From Pseudomonadales bacterium (lineage in GTDB: Bacteria > Pseudomonadota > Gammaproteobacteria > Pseudomonadales > UBA7239), in assembly GCA_020443005.1 (NCBI GenBank), contig JAGRJA010000383.1:1-8447 (forward strand): a stretch of DNA of 8,447 nt, in the 5' to 3' direction. The translations under genes were made by a program, and so were the position numbers. The notes below the pieces were generated by a model. It was given only the letters and a program-made list of their open reading frames with translations, did no database searches and was not told the origin of the DNA. Within the stretch, counting starts at the first letter, position 1. The number at the start of each line of letters is the position of its first letter. This document shows positions 1-5,004 of the stretch, piece after piece.

Positions 1-741
1 AATACGACGAGGGCAAAATCCAAAATACAGCAGTGGTACAAACTGCAGGCAAGGGAGCAGAATATTGCTGACGGAAGGCTGATTATGGACAGGGAGTTCA
101 GGCGGCTTGCGTTGAGTGATGTTGATCTTGAAGCACTTATCGAAAGGCTGTCACTGCCTACGGTTGATGATTTCTATGAGAAGGTGGGTTCCAGTGAGCT
201 GGAAGTGACCCAGGTTCTGGTGCTGGCTCAACAACTTGATCCACGGCTGAAAAAAGATTCGCAACTGAGTCTGATTGTGGCGGAAAAAGACCCGCAGACC
301 TCCGTACACGGTATCGTCGGGGTGGGTAATATGCGTGTGGAAATTGCATCGTGTTGCCACCCGGGGGTTCATGATGCGATTTCCGGCTACATCGAGGATA
401 ACAAGGCCTACATACACTCACAGGATTGCGAGCAATTACTTCAATTGCAAAATGATTATCCGGAGCGGTTCATCAAGGTTAGCTGGAGTGAAGGTTTTGA
501 GGAAATTTACAATATCGAGCTGCTTATACAGGCGTATGAGCGCCGTGGCCTGATTCGGGATATCTCTGCAGTTTTAGACGAAGAAAAGATGAATATACTG
601 GAGTTGTCATCCTTGACTGACAAGCAGAACAATACGGTGGACATGCAATTCAAACTGGAGGTGACGAGTCTTGAGGGTCTGAGCAGGGTGCTTACCCGTT
701 TGAACAGGCTGCCGAATGTGTATTTGGCCGAGAGAAAATAA
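1..741 (+). CDS. relA: RelA (GTP pyrophosphokinase), C-terminal part, 5' end outside window
   Basis: The frame is open from base 1 and shows 246 residues of the C-terminal regulatory half of a RelA/SpoT-family protein. RelA makes (p)ppGpp from ATP and GTP/GDP on stalled ribosomes in amino-acid starvation. The visible part starts in the helical domain after TGS (SKIQQWYKLQAREQNI). The Cys-containing zinc-finger-like domain follows, with adjacent cysteines encoded at 352-357 and a later IHSQDC. A C-terminal ACT domain runs from about IYNIELLIQAYERRGLI to the end. The synthetase, hydrolase-like and TGS domains lie upstream of the window. An ATG at 85 is internal, because family similarity clearly continues before it. 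I call RelA rather than SpoT because mazG follows directly, as in other gammaproteobacteria; the domains that would settle enzyme type are not visible. Confidence 0.93.
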   Translation, partial: NTTRAKSKIQQWYKLQAREQNIADGRLIMDREFRRLALSDVDLEALIERLSLPTVDDFYEKVGSSELEVTQVLVLAQQLDPRLKKDSQLSLIVAEKDPQTSVHGIVGVGNMRVEIASCCHPGVHDAISGYIEDNKAYIHSQDCEQLLQLQNDYPERFIKVSWSEGFEEIYNIELLIQAYERRGLIRDISAVLDEEKMNILELSSLTDKQNNTVDMQFKLEVTSLEGLSRVLTRLNRLPNVYLAERK

Positions 742-743
742 GA

Positions 744-1550
744 ATGTATCGACTGGAAGATCTGGTTTATTTGATGTCGAGATTGCGGAATCCTGAGTCA
801 GGGTGTCCCTGGGACATCAAGCAGGATTTTCAATCGTTGGCAAAATACACTTTGGAAGAGGCTTATGAGGTTGTCGACGCCATTGAAACAAATGATTGCC
901 ACAGCCTGGAAGAAGAGTTGGGCGACCTGCTTTTTCAAGTTGTGTTTTATAGCGAAATCGCACGGGAAAAACAGTTATTCACCATTGAAACAGTTATCGA
1001 CAAACTGGTTGCAAAACTGCTTGTCCGACACCCCCATGTGTTTCCTTCAGCAAAGCTCTATTGTGACAATGAAGAAGAGAGCGCAATCCCTGAGCATGAA
1101 GTTCAAAGGCAATGGGAAAAACTGAAGGCAGAAGAAAGAAAGCAGAAAGGGCATGTGGGTGTTTTTGATGATATTCCAGTTTCAATGCCTGCATTGGGCA
1201 GAGCAGTAAAGCTACAAAAACGCATGTCTCAAAAAGGAATGGATTGGCAAGGCGTATCTCCTGTCTTTGAGAAATTAGAGGAAGAAATTGCTGAGCTCAG
1301 GGGGGCTTGGTTACATGAAGACAGGGATGGTGTCGAGCATGAACTGGGGGATGTTATTTTTACTTGTGTGAATCTTGCCAGAAAAATGAATTCCGAACCC
1401 GAGCAGGCGCTGAGAAAAGCCAACCAGCGGTTTATAAGCCGTTGTTTGTTTATTGTTAATGCCCTTGAGCAGGAAAACAGTTCAATAAGTGAAGTTTCTG
1501 AAGCTCGTCTTGATGAGTTGTGGAAAACGGCCAAGGCGAATTTGGCCTGA
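744..1550 (+). CDS. mazG: MazG nucleoside triphosphate pyrophosphohydrolase
   Basis: This encodes 268 aa, a normal length for full-size tandem-domain MazG. The enzyme hydrolyses (d)NTPs to NMP and pyrophosphate in the cytoplasm and is thought to clean nucleotide pools; in E. coli it also tempers ppGpp effects (family knowledge). The N-terminal half has the signature CPWD (21-24), the metal-binding EE..E (E38, E39, E42) and EELGD (E57, E58, D61). The C-terminal half repeats it with EEEIAEL (E180, E181, E184) and HELGD (E200, D203), so both MazG modules keep their acidic residues. The ATG lies two bases after the relA stop with a GAGAG-type purine stretch inside the relA end, so co-transcription and translational coupling with relA are likely. 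No mazEF toxin-antitoxin pair lies between the genes, unlike in E. coli. Confidence 0.96.
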   Translation: MYRLEDLVYLMSRLRNPESGCPWDIKQDFQSLAKYTLEEAYEVVDAIETNDCHSLEEELGDLLFQVVFYSEIAREKQLFTIETVIDKLVAKLLVRHPHVFPSAKLYCDNEEESAIPEHEVQRQWEKLKAEERKQKGHVGVFDDIPVSMPALGRAVKLQKRMSQKGMDWQGVSPVFEKLEEEIAELRGAWLHEDRDGVEHELGDVIFTCVNLARKMNSEPEQALRKANQRFISRCLFIVNALEQENSSISEVSEARLDELWKTAKANLA

Positions 1551-1641
1551 TTGTATGTTGTGCATCGGGGCGGCTCTGTGTAATGTGATGCCCATTATGA
1601 TGTCAGCGATAAAACGGTTTTTTTATTACATAATTGATTGT

Positions 1642-1650
1642 GGAGAGAAG
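1642..1650 (+). promoter_or_regulatory. Ribosome binding site of adk
   Basis: GGAGAGAAG lies immediately upstream of the ATG at 1653. It decides the start, since the possible TTG start at 1638 would lie in front of it and lack its own purine-rich site. The 102-nt gap before adk (1551-1652) otherwise holds a T-rich stretch and only poor promoter-like hexamers, such as CATAAT at 1629-1634 without a good -35. I cannot place an adk promoter with confidence. Confidence 0.6.
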
Positions 1651-1652
1651 GT

Positions 1653-2291
1653 ATGCGAGTCATCTTGTTGGGAGCACCGGGGGCGGGAAAAGGCACACAG
1701 GCGAAAGTCATTATGGACAGTGAAGGCATTCCCCAGATATCTACTGGCGATATGCTCCGCGCAGCTGTCAAGGCGGGAACTGAACTTGGTTTAAAGGTAA
1801 AAGATATTATGGCTTCAGGGGGGCTGGTTTCCGATGATATTATCATTGCGCTTGTAAAAGAAAGAGTTTCTCAGCCCGATTGTGTCAAAGGGTTTTTGCT
1901 GGATGGTTTCCCTCGAACAATCCCTCAAGCACAGGCCTTGGTTGATCAGGGTGTGGAAATTGATTGTGTGCTTGAGATTTATGTTTCCGATGAAGAGATT
2001 ATCAAGCGACTCGGTGGCAGAAGAGTTCACGCTGCATCGGGTCGTGTTTATCATGTTGAGTATAATCCGCCCAAAGTTGAAGGTAAGGATGATGCAACCG
2101 GTGAGCCATTGATCCAGAGAGAAGATGACAAGGAAGAAACAGTCAGAAATCGCCTGGATATTTATCATGAGCAAACTGAACCGCTGGTTGATTTTTATAA
2201 AAAGTTTCCTGGCGATATTTATCGCCGTGTTGATGGTGTAGGTTCAGTTGAAAAGATAACTGAACAGGTATTGAAAGCACTGCATTCGTGA
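1653..2291 (+). CDS. adk: Adenylate kinase
   Basis: This encodes 212 aa (E. coli Adk has 214). It catalyses ATP + AMP to 2 ADP in the cytoplasm and sets the adenylate energy balance. Visible motifs are the P-loop GAPGAGKGT (7-15), STGDMLR (30-36) in the AMP site, DGFPRT (84-89), and the long LID domain starting at GRRVH. The LID carries His/Ser/Asp/Thr residues rather than zinc cysteines, the usual Gram-negative form. I chose the ATG at 1653 because MRVILLGAPG matches the family N-terminus and GGAGAGAAGG lies just upstream. A TTG at 1638 would add five residues that overlap this ribosome-binding site. It is separated from mazG by 102 nt and followed by an intrinsic terminator. Confidence 0.98.
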   Translation: MRVILLGAPGAGKGTQAKVIMDSEGIPQISTGDMLRAAVKAGTELGLKVKDIMASGGLVSDDIIIALVKERVSQPDCVKGFLLDGFPRTIPQAQALVDQGVEIDCVLEIYVSDEEIIKRLGGRRVHAASGRVYHVEYNPPKVEGKDDATGEPLIQREDDKEETVRNRLDIYHEQTEPLVDFYKKFPGDIYRRVDGVGSVEKITEQVLKALHS

Positions 2292-2299
2292 TTGTGTTG

Positions 2300-2326
2300 A
2301 AAAACGGGCCTTGAGCCCGTTTTTTT
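2300..2326 (+). terminator. Intrinsic terminator after adk
   Basis: The GC-rich stem CGGGC (2305-2309) pairs with GCCCG (2315-2319) around loop CTTGA. The stem extends by A-T pairs between 2300-2304 and 2320-2324, and a run of seven T follows the GC stem. It starts 8 nt after the adk stop, so it should end the adk (and possibly relA-mazG-adk) transcript. Confidence 0.92.
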
Positions 2327-2437
2327 ATTCCTGCTTTTTCAGAAAGTTTGTTTTGTAAAATGGAAATAAAAGCCGCTTTTTAGTTGGTAAAGTACAGGAA
2401 GAATAAAAAATTCCGAAAATAATTGATTTTTTGTGAA

Positions 2438-2473
2438 AAAAATGATGATAAATGGTGAAAAAAAATCATTTTT
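2438..2473. repeat. Inverted repeat in the leader of the histone-like gene
   Basis: The arms AAAAATGAT (2438-2446) and ATCATTTTT (2465-2473) are perfect reverse complements of 9 bp separated by 18 bp. The right arm abuts the TACTAT -10-like sequence. It could be an operator or an RNA hairpin in the 5' leader. In such AT-rich DNA it could also be chance. Confidence 0.35.
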
Positions 2474-2551
2474 AAAATACTATTTCTCCTGACTTCATTA
2501 TGTCTGTTTGTGCAGACTGCAGTAAAAGTGAAAACCATTTCAAAATGAATC

Positions 2552-2558
2552 AAGGGGA
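2552..2558 (+). promoter_or_regulatory. Ribosome binding site of the histone-like gene
   Basis: AAGGGGA lies 7 nt before the ATG at 2566 and fixes this start. The frame is open further upstream, to ATG codons at 2500 and 2545. Neither has a Shine-Dalgarno sequence, and the extra residues (MSVCADCSK...) do not resemble the basic N-terminus. Confidence 0.7.
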
Positions 2559-2565
2559 ATATCAA

Positions 2566-3399
2566 ATGGCAAGAGCTCGTAAAAAAGCACCTGCAAAGCG
2601 TGTGGCAAAGTCGGCGGTTAAAAAAGCCGCTGTTTCTTCCAGCAAATCAGAAGCAAAGTTGAAATCATTGATGGCTAATCTGTCTTCACAAGCAAAATCA
2701 GTTTCCGATTTGCGATCCAAGGCGACACAGGCTCGGCAGAAAGCTGCCAAGTCAAAGACGGCGGCTGACAAGCGCTCTGCCGCAAGCTCGGCTTCTCAGG
2801 TTAAGCGTGCGACTGATAAAGTTGCTGCTTTGCGTTCCCAGATTGCCGCTGTCAAACAGGCCGTTGCAGCCGAAAAATCTGCCGCTCGTGTTCAGGCTGC
2901 AGAAAGCGCTGCAAAAACATTAATCACTCGTTTGGAAAACAATCTGAAATCCAAGGCTGCTGCAGATCTGGAGAAAGCGCAAAAGGCATTCTCGCTCAGA
3001 TGGAGCAAAAAGCGGGATGCACAGAACAAGAAAAAATTGGCTGCTGCTGCGCGTAAGGCTGCTGCAAAGGTGAAAGCGCTTGCGCGTAAGGAAGAAGCCA
3101 AACTGAAAGCAGCTACCAAAGCCAAAGCACGAAAAAAGCCCGTTAAAAGGAAGGCATCCAAGGCTGCAGCAGTTCCCGCATCAGCACCTGCCGCAAAAAC
3201 AAGCCGTAAAGCCGCAGTGAAAAAAGTTGCGAAGAAAACGGTTGCAAAGAAAGCAGTTGCCAAAAAAGCTGTCAAGAAAGTGGCAGCTAAAAAGCCGGTA
3301 GCAAAAAAAGCTGTAAAAAAGGCTGCAAAAAAAGTAGTAAGTAAAGCGCCTGCCAAAAAACCAGCGGCCAAGCGTTCACCACGCGCAAAGCGCAAGTAG
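2566..3399 (+). CDS. Lys/Ala-rich histone H1-like DNA-binding protein
   Basis: This encodes 277 aa of extremely biased composition and is probably a nucleoid-associated protein. Residues 1-25 are basic (MARARKKAPAKRVAK...). About 30-150 is an Ala/Lys/Ser/Gln-rich helical segment with scattered acidic residues and heptad-like spacing, likely coiled coil. It ends near FSLRWSKKRD (142-151), which holds the only Trp. From about residue 178 the last 100 residues contain no Asp or Glu and about 35 Lys, in repeats such as AVAKKAVKK, VAAKK and KKPVAKK, like eukaryotic H1 tails. Bacterial proteins with such tails include AlgP/AlgR3 of Pseudomonas and chlamydial or Bordetella H1-like proteins. The N-terminal part does not resemble AlgP as I know it, so I give no symbol. 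The gene has its own leader, a strong ribosome-binding site and its own terminator, so it is probably a single-gene unit. Confidence 0.85.
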   Translation: MARARKKAPAKRVAKSAVKKAAVSSSKSEAKLKSLMANLSSQAKSVSDLRSKATQARQKAAKSKTAADKRSAASSASQVKRATDKVAALRSQIAAVKQAVAAEKSAARVQAAESAAKTLITRLENNLKSKAAADLEKAQKAFSLRWSKKRDAQNKKKLAAAARKAAAKVKALARKEEAKLKAATKAKARKKPVKRKASKAAAVPASAPAAKTSRKAAVKKVAKKTVAKKAVAKKAVKKVAAKKPVAKKAVKKAAKKVVSKAPAKKPAAKRSPRAKRK

Positions 3400-3412
3400 G
3401 GTAACAGGCAGC

Positions 3413-3455
3413 AAAAGATCCTCTGGTCCAAAGATTGGGTCAGGGGATTTTTTTT
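3413..3455 (+). terminator. Long hairpin terminator after the histone-like gene
   Basis: The arm 3413-3425 (AAAAGATCCTCTG) pairs with 3441-3453 (CAGGGGATTTTTT), with two G-T wobbles. Inner pairs GTCCA (3426-3430) with TGGGT (3436-3440) extend the stem to a small loop. A run of eight T (3448-3455) follows. It begins 13 nt after the stop codon and ends 16 nt before the tsaB start. Confidence 0.88.
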
Positions 3456-3471
3456 AGCCAATCATCTTGAT

Positions 3472-4194
3472 ATGAGGACCTTGCTGGCTATTGAAACCTC
3501 TGCGCGCTTCTCTTCCGTGGCCATATCCTTGCGAGGTGAGGTTTATGAAACAGTGCTTGAGCAGAAACGCAACCATGCCGAGTTGATTCTGCCTGCAGTC
3601 AGGCAGTTATTATGCAATAACAAGGCGGGCTTGCATGAGGTCAATCAGTTACTTTTCAATACAGGCCCCGGTTCGTTTACAGGGCTCAGAATCGGGGCGG
3701 GTGTTATTCAGGGTCTTGCTTTCAGTGCAGATATTCCTGTTGTAGCTGTGTCCGGCTTTGAGGTCTATTTGTACACCTGGTTAAAAATGGCATCCATTCC
3801 TGATGAACCGTCTACCCGAATATGTGTTGTTATTGATGCACATTTGGGTGATGTTTATACACAAGACTTTTTTTTCAATGAAAATGGCGTTTATCACAAG
3901 GATAATCGCCGGATTATGAAACTTAGTGCCTTTGTTGAGAGTCAGAAGTTACAAGCTGGAAAGGTTGTTTATATTGGTGATGAACAGCTGCAGCAATACT
4001 TTGATGAGCTTGGTCTGATGTTTCACTCGGTATGTCCAGTCGCAAGTTCAATGATGACATTGCTGCAGAATGATAAAAACACCAACACCCTTCGTGAAAT
4101 CAAGGCGGCTGAAGTTGTTCCTTTTTATATGCGTGAAAACATAGGCTGGAAAAAATGGCGGCCAAAATCCGTTGAAAACACATTGGCAAAGTAA
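3472..4194 (+). CDS. tsaB: TsaB, partner subunit of the tRNA t6A threonylcarbamoyl transferase complex
   Basis: This encodes 240 aa (E. coli TsaB/YeaZ has 231). TsaB binds TsaD and TsaE to install N6-threonylcarbamoyladenosine at A37 of ANN-decoding tRNAs. It has the ASKHA fold but is not itself the catalytic subunit. Visible features are the N-terminal MRTLLAIETS strand, NHAELILP (34-41) at the TsaD interface, the hallmark TGPGSFTGLRIG (64-75), and the C-terminal PFYMRENIGWKKW, equivalent to the family's YLR.. ending. The ATG at 3472 gives the canonical N-terminus, but no Shine-Dalgarno-like purine stretch precedes it and the preceding terminator ends only 16 nt upstream. It is followed by uppP after 9 nt, so the two are probably co-transcribed. 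Confidence 0.95.
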   Translation: MRTLLAIETSARFSSVAISLRGEVYETVLEQKRNHAELILPAVRQLLCNNKAGLHEVNQLLFNTGPGSFTGLRIGAGVIQGLAFSADIPVVAVSGFEVYLYTWLKMASIPDEPSTRICVVIDAHLGDVYTQDFFFNENGVYHKDNRRIMKLSAFVESQKLQAGKVVYIGDEQLQQYFDELGLMFHSVCPVASSMMTLLQNDKNTNTLREIKAAEVVPFYMRENIGWKKWRPKSVENTLAK

Positions 4195-4203
4195 AAGGTT
4201 TTT

Positions 4204-5004
4204 ATGGAACTCTTTCAGATAATCATTCTGGCAATCATACAGGGCATCACCGAGTTTTTACCGATTTCGAGTTCGGCGCATCTTATTTTGCCGTCCCAGA
4301 TTCTGGGTTGGCCGGATCAGGGCCTGGCTTTTGATATTGCAGTACATGTTGGCACGCTGATAGCCGTGGTTACCTATTTCAGAAAAGATTTGAAACACAT
4401 GCTTGATGGTTGTATCAGGTCAGCTGTAGAAAAAAAGACGAACCAGGAGTGGGTCCTATCCTTGTGGCTTGCTCTTGCAACGATACCAGCGGCTATTGCG
4501 TGAGGTGTTCTTGGCGATTTTATTGAGCTGCATTTGCGGTCTGTATTAGTGATTGCCCTGAGCACACTGGTTTTCGGTTTATTACTTGGCTGGGCCGACT
4601 TGAAAAAACCCGGTGAGATAACACTTGAGAAAATTCGTTGGCAGACAATTCTGTTGATTGGTGTTGCTCAGGCGGTTGCCCTGATTCCCGGTACCTCCCG
4701 CTCGGGGATTACAATGACTGCAGGCCTGATGCTGGGTTTGACTAAAGATGCGGCAGCCCGGTTTTCCTTTTTATTGTCTATTCCGTTAATTGCGGGCGTT
4801 GGTTTTTATAAAACCATTGATCTCATTGGTCTTGATGTTGTTCCCTGGAAAGAAATTTTTATCGGGGTTGTTCTCTCGGCATTGACTGCATTTCTTTGCA
4901 TACACTTTTTTTTGAAGTTGCTGGAAAAAATGGGTTTTATGCCTTTTGTTATCTATCGTGTCGTATTGTCCTTTATTTTACTGTACATCTACTTCGGGCT
5001 CTGA
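4204..5004 (+). pseudogene. uppP: UppP/BacA undecaprenyl-diphosphate phosphatase, interrupted by in-frame TGA
   Basis: The frame covers 266 codons (E. coli 273) if the TGA at 4501-4503 (codon 100) is read through. UppP is a polytopic inner-membrane protein that dephosphorylates undecaprenyl diphosphate to recycle the lipid carrier for peptidoglycan, and confers bacitracin tolerance. The first part has MELFQIIILAIIQGITEFLPISSSAHL with the catalytic (Q/E)xxxE pair (Q13, E17). The part after the stop has the second active-site motif PGTSRSGIT (162-170) and hydrophobic segments to the end. Both halves are in the same frame and well conserved. The stop takes the place of a conserved glycine in IPAAIA(G), best explained as GGA to TGA. 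A 99-residue product would lack PGTSRS and should be inactive. Possible explanations are a recent nonsense mutation, a base-call error, or readthrough. The gene lies 9 nt after tsaB and its 3' end overlaps aceK. Confidence 0.85.

Larger units (their letters stand above)
2327..2565 (+). promoter_or_regulatory. AT-rich leader and probable promoter region of the histone-like gene
   Basis: These 239 bases contain no credible gene and are strikingly A/T-rich compared with their flanks. A promoter must lie here because the adk terminator is upstream. Candidate elements are TTGATT (2423-2428) with GATAAA (2447-2452) at 18-bp spacing, and a TACTAT -10-like box (2478-2483) without a good -35. A 9-bp inverted repeat AAAAATGAT / ATCATTTTT lies at 2438-2446 and 2465-2473. 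A short palindrome AAAAGCCGCTTTT lies at 2368-2380. I cannot decide which element is the true promoter. An in-frame ATG at 2500 and another at 2545 are less likely starts than 2566. Confidence 0.45.

Noticed and set aside
275..553. A second plus-strand open frame inside relA
   Set aside because: It is a frame shadow of relA coding sequence, with no start signal or homology.
1551..1652. A defined promoter for adk
   Set aside because: Only weak hexamers such as CATAAT were found, without a matching -35 at 16-18 bp. Transcription could equally continue from mazG.
2500..2565. A 22-residue N-terminal extension of the histone-like protein
   Set aside because: The AAGGGGA ribosome-binding site at 2552-2558 lies inside this extension and points to ATG 2566. 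The extension has Cys and acidic residues unlike the rest, and no ribosome-binding site of its own.
2892..3461. A 189-aa open frame on the minus strand, rich in Ala, Phe and Leu
   Set aside because: It is the mirror of the Lys/Ala repeats of the histone-like gene: AAA/AAG and GCx codons read backwards give Phe/Leu and Ala-like codons without stops. It has no ribosome-binding site or family resemblance and covers the terminator.
4501..4503. Selenocysteine or Trp decoding of the uppP TGA
   Set aside because: UppP homologues have Gly here, not Cys or Trp. No SECIS-like hairpin was evident after the TGA by eye, and three other genes in the window use TGA as a true stop.
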